From NCBI GenBank assembly GCA_033977485.1, contig CM066994.1, positions 42,991,155 to 43,055,154 of the forward strand: a stretch of 64,000 nt of DNA, given 5' to 3'. Positions 47,741-60,575 of this stretch are shown here, piece by piece. The position numbers and the translations under genes were made by a program. Each line of letters opens with the position of its first letter. The first letter of the stretch is position 1. The DNA comes from Hydrangea macrophylla (lineage: Eukaryota; Streptophyta; Magnoliopsida; Cornales; Hydrangeaceae). The notes beneath the pieces are model-generated. The model did no database searches and had not been told where the DNA came from. It saw nothing but the letters and a program-made list of their open reading frames with translations.

Positions 47741-50700
47741 TCAGAAACTCAGGAAAAGATCAGACGATCGACCAACACCCATCTTTGCTAGCGAGTCTGC
47801 CAAAGAGTTCCCCTCTCTGAGAATATGTTTAAAGGAAAAAGAATCACGACACAAAATACGAGACCGAATATCATTGATGACAAAATTATACTTCCAGAAT
47901 TTCTCTTCTTTTTCCTGAACCCATGATAAAGCCACCTTTGAATCACTTTCAATAATTAGTTTATGATTCCGAATCCAATCAGATGCCGAAGACACGACTA
48001 TTGCCTCCAAAATAGCCTTAAGCTCTGCTAAGTTCGAATCGGCCTCTCCAATAGATTTAGAAAACAACATTTTAACATTACCTTGCCAATCTCGCAAAAC
48101 CCCTCCAATCCCTGCCGGACCCGGTTTTCCCAAAAATGACCCATCAACATTGAACTTAAGAGTACCAATCGGCGGGGGGTCCCAAACCACTCTTCTAAGG
48201 GTACCAGGGGTCTGCATGGAGAACGTAGCTTCCTTAATGTTAATCATCATATCATTTGTTGAGAAAATGCAAGCCGGATTGAGAGATTTAAACCACCAAG
48301 ACGTCCTAAGTTTGATGATTTCCAACAGAGAATCCAGCTTAACAGTAGTCCCTTTGAACACCATATCATTTCGATAATCCAGATAGACCAAACCGTAGCA
48401 AAAAATGCCAAAGACCACACCTTAGATGATCTTTTTGATGGACATAACTCACTCCATAGACACCACCATTTGCAACATAGTCTTAGAGATACACCCATAT
48501 ACATTCCACCATCCCAAAAGTGTATACCACACAATATACACTTTCGGGCATAGCAGAAACAAATGATCAATATCCTCAGCAAACTCCCCACAAAGACAAC
48601 ACCAATCCCCTCCTTGGAGGTTCACCCCCAATCGAACCAAGTTTGATTTAACCGCAATCCGTCCTCGTAACATCTGCCACATAAATAATTCCACTTTTGG
48701 AGGAACAAACCCAGGCCATACTGAAGATAAATGAGGATTGTTCTCGTGCATAGAATTCTCGAAAGCTCTAACAAACGATCTGACCGAGAATCTACCTTTT
48801 GGATCAAATTTCCAAATCACCTTATCTCTAATAGATGAACATAATCTAACCACTGATAAAATGTCCCACAACGAATCCCATTGACCCACCTCCCAACCAA
48901 ATAAACTGCGCCTCAATTGAATGTTCCATTTCCATTCGGAATTAGTCCATGAACCAAAAGTTGACACAGCCCCAACTTTAACCCTTGAGAGAGCAAAATT
49001 TCTGGGAAATCTATCCTTCAAAGCTTCATTTTCAATCCACACATCATTCCAAAAATCAATGTGCTCCCCATTGCCAACTGTGAGTCCAAAGCCAACTTCC
49101 CGAGTTTCAGAGAACCAAGATTCCCCAGAATCAACCTCCTCCACCCCTTCAAGGTTGAAGAAGGACATCTAAGCTCTTCTAATTTTAGAAACAGACCACT
49201 AGGATTCAAATTGTATTTGGAAAAAATGAAATGTTTCCATAGAGACCCTTGCTCATTCCCAAAGCGCCACAGCCATTTGCATATAAAAGCACAATTTTTC
49301 ACCACCATGCTGCCCAGTCCAATACCACCTTTGTCCTTCCTTAAGCAAACATGTTCCCAATCCACCCAATGTACCTTTTTCTTATCATTTGAGCCGCACT
49401 AAAGAAAACGTCTTCTAATATTATTAATTTTCTTAGCAACCGTCGATGGAATTCTGAACAATGACAGGAAATATATACGCAGACTATTCAGCATCGCTTT
49501 AATTAGAGTGACTTTCCCCCCAAAAGACAATAACTTTGATTTCCACATGGCTAGACGATTTTCAATCTTCGATATAATTGGATCCCATGATGACACAACA
49601 TTCATATTAGCCCCAAGTGGAATACCTAAATACCCGATTGGCAATTTCTCCGATCTACACAAAATCAATGCAGCCCATTCGCGGACCAACACATCATCAA
49701 CTCCACACCCGATGAGGGACGACTTGGAAAAATTGATTTTCAGACCCGAAACAAGTTCAAAACAACGAAGCACCCTTTTTGTATTTAAAATTGACTTCCT
49801 ATTTGCTTTACAAAATATCAGCGTATCATCTACAAACTGGAGATGAGACAAAATACCCCCTTCGGTCCTATGAGAGAACTCTTCGATAAAACCCATCGAA
49901 ACCGCTTTTGAAATGAGGACGTTTAAGCCTTCCACCACTATATTAAAGAGGAAATGAGATAAAAGGTCACCTTGGCGCAAACCTCTACCCATAAGAAATT
50001 GTTCCGTAGGAGATCCATTAACCATCAAAGAAACATTTGCCGTAGAGTCGCATTCTCTCATCCACTTTCTCCATATCTCCCCAAAACCCATCTTTGCAAG
50101 CATAAAGTCCAAAAATTCCCATTCCACTGAGTCATATGCTTTGGCAAAATCAACTTTAAAAATTAAACCCCCATGATCTGATTTCTTCATATAATCAACC
50201 ATCTCCACTGTGATGAGAAGATTATCAACAATTTGTCTTCCCTTCATAAATGCCGATTGGCAATCACTAATAACATCTTGAGACACTATCCTCAACTGAT
50301 TAGCAAGGACTTTGGCTAAGATTTTATAGAGACCTCCAATTAAGCTAATTGGACGGAACCCATTAATTGAAGCAGCACCCTGACACTTAGGAATTAAGAC
50401 AATGAAGGAGTTGTTCACACCCGAAGGAATTTTACCTGAAGAATGGAAATTCCTAAAGAAGACTTCTATATCATCCTTTAGGCTTGACCAGAATTTCTTG
50501 AAGAAATTTATGTTAAAGCCATCAGGACCCGGAGCTTTTGATCCATCAGAGCTAAACACTGCAGACTCTATTTCTTGGATTGAGAACTCCCCTTCCAAAA
50601 CAGAGGCTTGGGACTTCGATATTGATTTAAACGAAACTTCCTCCATCACAGGTCTGACTCTAAGAGAAGCTGAAAAATGTTTCGAAAAGAATCCCCTCAC

Positions 50701-51896
50701 CTCTTTCTTTAGCTCGGAAGGCTCCAGATCCAGGCTTCTCCCCACATGAATACCACTCAGCCGATTTCTCCTCCATCTGGCCTTCGCCGAATTATGAAAG
50801 AATTTAGTATTCCGGTCTCCCTCTTTTAACCAAAGGGCTCTAGACTTTTGCCTCCACATACATTCTTCCTTCCTATATAGAGACCAAAGGTTCGATAATA
50901 GAGAAGATTTTTCCAACAATACAGAATCATCATAAGGTTTCACATCATGCGCAACCTCAATGTCTAAAATCTTTTGTTCCACTTGATTGATCTCCTTTAC
51001 CAAATTTTCTTCCCTAGATCTCCTCCAATCAGTAATAACCTTTTTAACCTCTTTGAATTTCTGGCAAATCGACCTCGATCTTGAGTCAAAACAGGAAGAA
51101 TTCCAAGCCCCTTTCACAAGCCTGGTGACCTCCTTATCTTCTGACCAATCGAACCATTTGAATGGAGTAGGACCACGATCAATTTGTTTCTCACCCAACA
51201 CCACTGGGTTATGATCCGATACGCCTTTAGGAAGACACCATTGTCTAACCTCTTTGAACATATTTAGCCAATCGATAGACACCAGAAACCTATCTAACCT
51301 ACTTTTACTCGACTCCAAATGCCCTTTTGACCATGTATATTTCCTACCCTCCATAGGCAAATCAACCAGATTTGATTCTTGGACAAACATTCTGAAGTCT
51401 TCACAAGCAGAGACATTTACCGAACTCCCCCATTTCTCATCCTCGGACAGAACAACATTAAAGCCCCCCCTATGCAACAAGGGAGACTAAATGTCACAAT
51501 AATCTCTTTAATCTCCTCCCAGAGATCTCTTCTAATAGTATCATCATTCGGAGCATACACATTAACAATAACACATTCTCTACCACCCTCCATAAAAAAC
51601 CCTTTTAAAACAATGAAACGAAATTTGCAAATCACCTCTGAAACAGAAAAGGCATTACTGTCCCAAAGACACATAATACCACCCGAGGCTCCTTCCGCAT
51701 CAGAAAGAGCAATCTTATCAAGAAACTTACCGCCCATTCTCAATAAGACGTTCGACTGCACATTAGATAACTTTGATTCCTGTATCATTAGAATCACTGG
51801 CTTATTTGCCTCAATTAATCTACTAACCGCCCTTTTTTTTACACTACTACCCAGGCCACGGACATTCCAGCTTATAATTATCATCAGAACCCTCAA
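47741..51896 (-). pseudogene. LINE ORF2 (endonuclease, RT, zinc finger, RNase H)
   Basis: The AP-type endonuclease begins at ISWNVRGLGSS (51880s), has the QESK motif, and ends with GVSDHNPV near 51205. RT at about 50380-49750 has RPISLIGGLYKILAKVLANQL, then DFAKAYDSVEW, GLRQGD and the catalytic FVDDT. A Cys/His zf-RVT segment (CCLCGEFAEDIDHLFLLCP) lies near 48540-48600. A plant-type RNase H (FNVDGS, AELKA, IESDS, HILREGNSLADSLAK) fills 48160-47770. Damage: a frameshift in a seven-base C run at 51463-51469, TAG near 49397, a frameshift near 49150, and TGA and TAA between 48420 and 48465. The length and the C-terminal RNase H fit plant L1 elements. Confidence 0.9.
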
Positions 51897-51920
51897 ACCC
51901 CCATAAAGAACCGCAAGAAT

Positions 51921-54208
51921 TCAAGCAGAAGACCTGAACTCCAATGCATCACTTCTTTCCATTTCTACCAGATCATTAACAATACCTGGTTCATTGTTAG
52001 CACATTTAAGACCTAAGCATTTCCCCAAAGCCCATGTAGCCTTAGCTTTACGCAGTAGAGCATCGTTATTAGCCCTAATATCCTCCTCTGTAAGAGACTC
52101 TTGAGTTTCAGAATGATCCTCCCAGACTTGTCGCACAGCCACATCAATTGAAGCATCTTTCGCTCCCTGTCCTCTACCTTTTCTCCTAGATGCCTTCTTC
52201 TTCCTATTCTTCTTAAGCCCCTTCTTCGATTTCTCCGAGATTGAGTGGTTATTTTCCCTAACACATAAACTGCTACAGCCCATAATTGTTTGTAAAGCTC
52301 TTTTCTTTGGTGATAACCCTTTCTGCTTGGATCCGCTGCTAACATTGAGGTTTGAAACCTTTCTGATATCAGCATCACTCTGATGATCATAGAGATCAGA
52401 AACATAGGGACAACAGACCACCTTTGGGTTTTCTTTAAAAATGTTTGACTCCCTAATACACAAAAGGCTCACTTCAATATCAATTAACTCCTCTCCTACC
52501 CATATACCAAGTGAATTTTCAACATATTCCTGACATGGGCTTTCATTAACTATAATCAATGAAGGCCCAGGCTTCCCAAGCCCCAGCTCGTCCACACTAT
52601 ATTGGACAACATCATTTAGAAGCCCAAACTCACTACGACCCAAACCCTCCCTACTCCTAGAAATATCACCACCTACTACTTTGATGGGGCAGCCAGAAGG
52701 TTCAGCCAACACCTTATCCTCATCAATATCGATTGCCACATCCTTGATCATGCGTTGACCCTCGCCGCCAAAAACTACCATCGATGTATTGTCCATTCCC
52801 AATCCTTCGAGACTCACAAAACCATCATTATCCTCTTCCTCCAAGAAAGCTCTTTTCCTAGATAATTTTGAATTATCCTTTGACAGCTCATCCCTCGCAT
52901 AGATCCCTGTGAAGCCATGTTGGAGTGGACCCATCCACGTGTCCCAATCAACACCCCTTTCACTGTCCAGCTCATCAATTGACTCTTCTACCCTATCATG
53001 CTGAGATTCATTGTGAGAAGGTTGGCTTTCGTTCTCCTGATCCTCGGAAATTCTCCGACCGGGCGTATGCACAGCTTTCCGACACCCATCCAAACGGCCA
53101 GAGACTGGATAACTGTCTTTAAGGAACTCATAGGCTGGGTCTTCCCTTACCGAAATAGTAAAAGATTTCCCATTACAAACCATGCCCACTTGACAATTAA
53201 TCTTTTCCTTTCTTTTCACCAGACACAGAATGTTTGCAACATCAAATCTTAATTTTCTTGAAGTACACTCATCCACAGAAATGAAGACTCCCCACAATTC
53301 GCCAATCTTCCTAAAAAAATTTGAATTCCAGACATGCAGAGGGACCACTTCACACCTTAACCAAGCAAATCTCCCATCCCCTATCATCGAGGGTTCCCAA
53401 GGAGCAATTTGGGTGAACCATTCTGAAAGCCAGTCTTTTCCTTTTATCAATAAGGATGACATCTCCTTAACATCCTCAAATTTCAGTAAAACTTTCTCTC
53501 CCCCCATCGGTTTGACAATACACCAAAAAATTCCTTCGCAGAGGAATTTTCCTGCACCGTCCGAACAGCCTCTGGCGACCTCAAGGTTCCAACTGCGCAC
53601 TTTTCCAGCCATCTCAACTCCTCTTCCTCAGCATCATAGTTGATTATCACCTTTTCAAATTGCTTCTCTTCTACAATACTGCTCGGTGTAGGCTTCACCC
53701 CCTTCTCTTCTTCTGACTTTGGACAGTTACTTCCCTCTTTCCCTGAATTCTCAGCAATATAATTTGTTGCATGTGAATCACCCCTTACCACATCGATATA
53801 CCCTCTTGAATCCCTTTCCTTCCATCTACATATATGAACCTCGACATCCTTGGACCAACAAGCTATGGGTGGATTATAAACTGGCTTCCTAGCATTTACC
53901 CTACGGTTCCAACCAAACTCCGCCACTTTAACCCTTAATCTATTCCCATGAAGAAGAAATCCATTAAAACGCTGAACACATCTCCTCGCTTCCTCCAAGC
54001 TTCCAAATCTGATGAAGGCATACTTATCCCATCTGCCTTTTCTCATATACTTAGGAATGTAAGCATCCCTAACCACCCCGACTATAGAAAATTGTTTTCT
54101 AATGGTCATCAGACTAGTTTCGGGATGAATCTGATCAACAAACACTGTAATCAGATTCGACAGCCTTTTCTCAAGAAGATCTGCACCCCTATTGTTGATA
54201 TTCATCAT
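51921..54208 (-). pseudogene. LINE ORF1 (RRM-containing nucleic-acid-binding protein)
   Basis: The N-terminal RRM (ITVFVDQIHPETSL ... RWDKYAFIRFGSLEEARRCVQRFNG, residues ~18-85) is typical of ORF1 in plant L1 elements. The downstream half carries a conserved SEWFTQIAPWEP ... AWLRCEVVPLHVWN segment like that of DUF4283-type proteins, and a basic RRKGRGQGAK stretch near the C-terminus. The two halves are in different frames; the shift lies in a six-base C run at about 53499-53504. Confidence 0.88.
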
Positions 54209-54257
54209 GACTTAAAGGAGAATTGCAATGGAGATTTCTTAGAAAGGGGATCTCGCC

Positions 54258-54796
54258 TTTGGAAGGATTTAGGAAGCTTTCCTAAGTCAAATTGCACTAA
54301 AACAACTATATTTACATTTCTGGACGTCATATGCACAAATCACCTTCGCTGGGCACTTTAATTTAACAAAATACGCGTTTTTGGTTTTTTCACTGGTCGC
54401 TCGCGCGAGGTCCTTTTCGCTGCACTGCGCGACTTTCGTAGAATTGCAATAACTTTTTGCTCAAAACTCGGATTGACTCGCCGTTTGCGGCCACGCGTCC
54501 ATAACCCAAAGATCTACATTTTATATCTCTGTAGAAATTTCTCAAATCCAAAGTATTGCTTGCCAAAAATACAATTTACCAAGGCTACTACTGCATTCAG
54601 CTTTCACCGGAATCACCGTTTGAGCCTAGAATGACTTCCAAAGCCACTAATCATTGGATTTTTGTACATTTTCATATTAAAGCTCCAAAACCTACAAAAT
54701 ATAGAATGCTTATTAAAAATCACTTAATAACTACATGAAATGGGCTAACAAAGCGTAGTTTTAGGACTATAAACGGCAACTATTCGTCGCCGATCA
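54258..54796 (-). repeat. Athila-like 3' LTR, proximal piece
   Basis: Matches 61501-62051 with scattered differences, including the GC-rich TCGCGCGAGGT segment. Ends CGCCGATCA, followed by the purine tract. Confidence 0.9.
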
Positions 54797-54808
54797 CACC
54801 CCCAAACC
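54797..54808 (-). other. Polypurine tract of the Athila-like element
   Basis: Minus strand GGTTTGGGGGTG immediately before the LTR start TGATCGGCG. Near-identical sequence recurs near 56590 and 57297. Confidence 0.75.
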
Positions 54809-54810
54809 TA

Positions 54811-57443
54811 CTATTTGCTAGTCCTCGAGCAAAGAAAAACATAAGACTAAATACCACTTTACTTAAAAATCCTAATTCACTGTCGCAGGCAACGCGATTG
54901 CATTTAGCATATGCAACAAACCTTTTAAACCCCTAGGTGTCCCTAGTAGGACGAGTGAAGTCTCGTGAGGGTTCTCATCAACAAGTCACCCACAACCATC
55001 TTTATTAACTTATAAATTTAAAAAGTTTTATTCAAATGAAAAATATAATATTCGATACTCCTTATCATAGAACGATGATTTGAAATAGAATAACGAACAA
55101 GAAGAAACGTAACCAAACGTCCACTTACATCATGGAAAACAATCCTAAGCACATGTATCGTATAAATCAATAGAGTTTCTCATAAAAGTGCACGTGTGTG
55201 ATATGGTAGTTAAATGAACACACGTATGTCATAAACTTGGAATATAACTCGGATAACCATCAAACTATGCTTCGACTACGAATCTCACAATGAATTACAC
55301 TCTCAAATGAAACACTCAGAAACAGGTGTAATTTATCCAATGTATAGGAGCAAAGAAAATATGTTTTCAAAACGAGAAATGCTCACATATGATTCGAAAA
55401 AGACGCATGACACAAAAGAACAGCAGTCTCATGGATAGGACGCAAACAGTTAAGAAAAATTAATCATTACCATGTTTTAATCCCCCTTCCATCATTTTCA
55501 TATCCAAACCATGTTTCCTAGGATCAAATAGGACTTTTCAAAGGTTGTAATGTGGCTGGGGCAATGAAAAAGGATAGAAAGGATTTGTTAGGTAGTTTTA
55601 GAGTGGCACTGTAAGGCATGTACGATTTCTTTCATTCTTTCTTCCGCCAACTTCATCATTTCATTCTCTTCTTTTCAATATATTTTTCTTTAATTTTTTT
55701 TTTCTATTCTTCTTTCTACTTTCAACTTTTTTTTTTCCAATCCTTATCTTTTCTCTTTCCTTCTCGTTGCTTCTTGAAACAAATATTCAATAAATAACAA
55801 GGCAACCACCCCAAACATCATCTTATTTTCTTCTTTTTCTCAATCACACATCGCCTTAACACCACTAAAAGTTGATCAATCTTTCAGGGGTGAACTCCAA
55901 GTTGGCCAAATTGGAGCAAAAACAGGATAATGGTGTTTAAAGAAAAAGGGCATTTTAATGGCTCAAAGGGCGAACTAAGAAAATTTATCATTTAACTGGA
56001 TAGGACAAAGGTCAAAAGGGTGGAAAACAAAGAAGGCCTAAATCATGTCCTAGGGTGATACGATTTTTCAACGTTTATGATGAAAGATTATTTAGCATGG
56101 TAACAAATATTTTAACTTGACTATCAACCAAAACAAGAATAATGAGACTAAACAACGAGTTAATGCGCTATTTAAATGAAATTCGACAAACACAAAATGT
56201 ATTCATAACCCTCTAAAAAGAAAAGATAGGCTCAAAAGCTCACTGGGTTTAGTCTCCACCTTGTGTTATCTAGAAATCTGAATCATATTATAGTTCACAT
56301 CAGACATGTATTCAAGCAACTACGTGCAGTGCATAGGTTTGTGTGCAAATTTATGATATAAAACTATGATTCGAACGATACAGATCCTAGAATATCGCAT
56401 CATAACTTCAGTAAATGGTTAATCACATATTTCCTTGTTTATCATTCTATAACAATCAAAGTTATTTAACAAGAAGTATCAAATTGAGATTGTAAAAACG
56501 TTGGTAACATCGTTTATTTAAGCACAATTATCGAAAAATTTTAAATTTCAAAAATTGGGGTATAATAATGTGCATTATGTGAATGCATACCCCCAAACCT
56601 AAACCTTTCATTGTCCTCAATGAAACAATAAAATGCAAGAAAGGAGAGTACGTAAGGAAGGAACGATAGTACCTTGATTTCGACAATCATAAACAGGTGA
56701 CTGTATATGAATATGGCTATAAAGGTCCATGACTCCAAGTGAAGAAACTAATTCACCTGTTACTGCTCAGAAACAAACAAGATAATAAACGTAGCTAGAA
56801 ACAAGTAATACAGAAGGACGAAATGAAAATAAACTAAACTAAAAGACTTTAACAAAACTACGAAAATAAAAAGAAAATTGACTGTAAAACAAAATAAAAC
56901 ATAACCAGAATTATGAAAATAACAAACAACTCGATCTAAAAGAACCTAAAACGTAAACAGAAAAGCTAAAACTACTAGAACAGGTGTGTGGGAAAGGAGA
57001 TAAGAAAACAAAAGAAAATATCAGGAAAACGGGAAATCGTGCGAGCGGTCCGCGCGCGCGAATTTCAAAATTATTATTACTATTAATTTTTTTTCATTTT
57101 TTGAAAAAAATCGCTTGAGCGAAATACCTCGCGCGCGCGAATTGAGGCGCGAGGAGAAGCTGAGGGCTCATAAATAAAAAAGTAAGAAAAAATAACTAAG
57201 GCACATTCTAGCGCGAGCGGGCCGCGCGCGCGAGATTGGTATTTTCTTTGTTTCTTCTAGGTTTTTGTATATAAGTTCATAATAAATTAACTCCGTCCCC
57301 CAAACCTGTCCAGAAAACTCAAAAACTGACCAAAATGACCCAAAAACATGCAAAAATAAGAGAAATAGATGAAATAAAGCTTGAGTTGCCTCCCAAGAAG
57401 CGCTATCTTTTACGTCTTCAGCTAGACCTTTCTAGCATAAGAC
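54811..57443 (-). other. Non-coding internal region of the Athila-like element
   Basis: 2.6 kb without a recognisable domain, in the place where RT, RNase H and integrase would be in an autonomous element. Includes two extra purine tracts and a CG-rich patch (GCGCGCGCGA near 57049-57062, 57131-57140 and 57222-57232). Confidence 0.6.
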
Positions 57444-58226
57444 TTATGGAGGCTGTAAATCGGAGTTTGTACCCCTTAGGATGTCAGGAAGAGCCCGGTG
57501 GTAAGCCGAAAGAATGTCGCTTTGAATTAATTCATTCGATGGTTCATCTTGATTACGTTCAATTCGATTTCTTACCTTCCAAGTGAATTCATCATTAGGG
57601 TCCAGATTATTTAAATTCATCCGCTCATTACGAATTATATTATTTTCCTCACCCATATTCAGTTCTCTGTTAGGCTCAATATTCCGTCTTACCTCACATT
57701 CCGCCTCACATAGGTAATCGTTGTCTTTAGGAGGTTGATCCATAGCATTAAAAACGTTCAATTTCAAGTTCATGTTCCCAAATGACACTTTCATTACCCC
57801 TGTCCTACAGTTAACACGAGCATTAGCAGTCGCTAAGAATGGACAACCTAAGATGACCGGAGTGTGTTTCCTAGCATCTAGCACCGGTTCAGTGTCAAGG
57901 ATCATGAAGTCAACAGGATAATAGCATTTATCAACTTTAACTAAGATGTCCTCAATGATTCCTCTAGGTATTTTAATAGAACAATCCGCTAATTGTATAG
58001 TAGCGGCCGTAGGTTTAAGTTCACCTAGTCCTAGTTGTTTGTAGATGTGATAAGGTAAGAGGTTAACACTAGCTCCTAAGTCAAGGATCGCCCGATGAAT
58101 AATATTGTCACCTATGACACATGATATCGTAGGCGTACCTGGATCTTTATATTTCAGAGTAGCGTGTTGGAATATTGAGCTAACTTTTTCAGTGAGGAAC
58201 ACCTTTTTCGGAATATGACTGCGCAA
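57444..58226 (-). pseudogene. Athila-like aspartic protease region
   Basis: The frame runs from RSHIPKKVFLTEKVSSIFQ through GDNIIHRAILDLGASVNLLPYHIYKQLGLGEL, the retropepsin active site in the DLGASV form common in Athila, to VILGCPFLATANARVNC. It ends at a stop in place of the expected continuation into RT. A frameshift near 58290 separates it from gag, with which it was presumably fused. Confidence 0.8.
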
Positions 58227-58282
58227 CTTGCGCTTTTGCGTACACAGGTCTTTTAAACATTTAGTGTAAGCGGGAATTTATT

Positions 58283-60074
58283 TTATAGCATCGAGGAATG
58301 GAATATTAATTTAACTTGTTTAAATACCTCGAGTATATCCTCAACCTTTGACCCTTTCTTTGGAAAATTTGATGGTTCATCAACGTTAGGTGGAAAGGGC
58401 AATTTCGGTATATGATTAGTCAGGGCCTTTTCTTTTTCTTTCTTATTTTGGCTCGCGTCCTTACCCTTCTTTGTATTAGAGTTGATGTTCATATCTATCA
58501 CATTCTCATTCGGAATTTCTATTACCTCTTCCTCTCGTGTAGTTAACCTAGTTGAGACGGCATTTACTTGCTCATTCAACCCCTTAACCTCGTATTGTCC
58601 CTTAGGGTTTTGAATTGTTTGACTAGGCAACGTCCCCTCGTTTCTACGACTCACTACAGTAGCTAGTTTTCCCATTTGGGATTCAAGCTTCGCAATGGAT
58701 TGTGTGTGTGAGTGCACTATTTGTGCTTGTGCCTGTACTTGTGTTTCAATTTTATTAAGGGACGCCAACACCTTTTCCTCAAAAACGTTACCCCTTGGAG
58801 GGTTCAGATTAGGAGGCGGTTGTTGGTATTGATTAGGTTGAAGCTGAGGTCAATATGCATTAGGAAAAATAGTCGCCTCATTAGGATTATTATTATTATT
58901 TTTTCACGAGAAGTTAGGATGGTTTCTCCATGGCGCGTCCGGATTATTAGTAGTCGAATTATAATTATTTCGTGGGTATTGTTGAATAGAATTAATGTGT
59001 TGCTCCACGAATTCCGGAAATTGACTTGCCGATGGGCATGCAAGGATAGAATGTGACGGATCGAAACATATTGCACATACTTCATGAGCGGGTGGGGCTG
59101 TCGTTTGGTTCATTGTTAAAAGTCGGTCAAGTTTTTTAGATAGTGCCTGAAATTCTATTGAGTGATTTGACTCAAACTTTACCTCACGTTTGGGTTGCAG
59201 ATGATACCCCTCAGAACATACCGACACAACCTGATGTATCGAGTTCTCGCTTAATGTTTTAAAAATTCCAGGCCTCATTGGTGCTTTTGTGTAGGAAGGT
59301 ACCCGCACAAACGGCATCGACGGTGTTACGGACTGAGGGAATAAGTCCCTCGTAAAAGACCTGTACCAACTGCCACTTAGGAACCTGATGATGTGGACAG
59401 GAATGTAATAATTCTTTAAATTTCTCCCAAGTGTCATAAAGTGTCTCCCCATCTTGCATCACAAAGTTTGTTATTGATTTTCTTATCTGAATAGTTCTTG
59501 TGATTGGGAAAAACTTTTGTAAAAACGCCGTATTTAATGCTTCCCATGTTTTTATAGTGTTTGGCTCCAAAGATTGGAGCCAATACTTAGCTTTGTCTTT
59601 TAATGAAAACGGGAAGAGGCGCAATTTTAACTCATCATCAGTTAGGTGTTGGATTTTTAAAGTAGAGCAAATATCTTGAAAATCACCTAAGTGCTGATAA
59701 GGGTCTTCTTTAATTCGACCATGGAAAGAAGGTAGTAGCGAGATGGTAGACGACTTTATCTCAAAGTGAGATGCTGTCGCCTCCTGTAAGTCAATACATG
59801 TTTGTGGCGTATAAGTCGTCAGAATAAAGTAATCTTTAAACGGAGGAGGTGGAGGTATATTAGGATTGTTTTCGTTATTTACGTTGTTTTCGCCGTCGGC
59901 CATTAGAGTAGGTTTTATGTTAATAAATCGAGTTTTCCTTAACTTTTTAAGGGTACTTTGAATTTTGGCCTGAAATAACGACGACGATTTCGGAGTCCGA
60001 CTGACTCTAAGGGTACGTTCAAGTTCAGGATTGATAGAAAATAATTCAGGTTTACTTGAACGCGTACCAAACAT
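58283..60074 (-). pseudogene. Athila-like gag
   Basis: The retrotransposon gag domain is clear in 59900-59260 (FHGRIKEDPYQHLGDFQDIC, then DKAKYWLQSLEPNTIKTWEALNTAFLQKFFP and GETLYDTWEKFKELLHSCPHH). A Cys/His cluster (CAICFDPSHSILACP) is near 59075-59030, followed by a coiled-coil-like segment (LNKIETQVQAQAQIVHSHTQSIAKLESQMGKL, 58765-58670). Frameshifts near 59265, 58850-58900 and 58300 break the frame. Confidence 0.85.
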
Positions 60075-60552
60075 AAACGAAAAAGAAAAAAAATTAAAAT
60101 AAGGACTGACTCAACAAATACCAAAATAATCACGCAAATTAGACAACAGGCAAGCACACAGTACTACTATGATGCATGTAATTATCCTTATGCAGTGATT
60201 CGCGTCAAAGCCCAGCGCCCCGGGTTTTCTAGCTAATGCAGTGCTCACTCCACAACTAACCTAATGCAAGTAATTGCGTCTCAGCGCCCTGACTTACAGT
60301 GATTTGATGCGATGTTTCAAAGAAAGCGATTTACTTGAATTTTATTTATTTATTTTTTTCCGTGTAAGCTCCTTTGACGTGCACAGCTGCTCCACTCGAA
60401 ACGCTAGAATTTTGAGTTCCTAAGAAATTACAAAAATAAAAGAAAAGTTAGTAACTTAAAACAAAAACGAAAAAATAAGAAAAGGAAAAAACCTAATCTA
60501 ATATTTACGAATTAACTAAACTAAGATTATAAAACTAAAGGTAGTAATGCAA

Positions 60553-60570
60553 TCCTCGGCAACATCACCA
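60553..60570 (-). other. Primer binding site of the Athila-like element (tRNA-Asp-like)
   Basis: Minus strand TGGTGATGTTGCCGAGGA lies five bases after the LTR end. It matches the Athila-type PBS TGGCGCCGTTGCCGGGGA at 14 of 18 positions. Confidence 0.65.
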
Positions 60571-60575
60571 AAAAT

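Larger units (their letters stand above)
45821..54257 (-). mobile_element. Full-length L1-type LINE inserted in the Athila-like LTR
   Basis: 8.4 kb on minus. The 5' end is at 54257, with a 49-base leader before the first ATG (54208). ORF1 and ORF2 follow in the usual order, then a ~1.9 kb 3' region, and a poly(A) tail seen as TTTTTTTTT at 45821-45829. Comparison with the intact LTR at 61491-61510 shows that no LTR bases were lost and that at most three T are duplicated, so the usual 7-20 bp TSD is missing. Both ORFs carry frameshifts or stops. A run of ~28 A lies at 47288-47313 in the 3' region. Confidence 0.9.
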
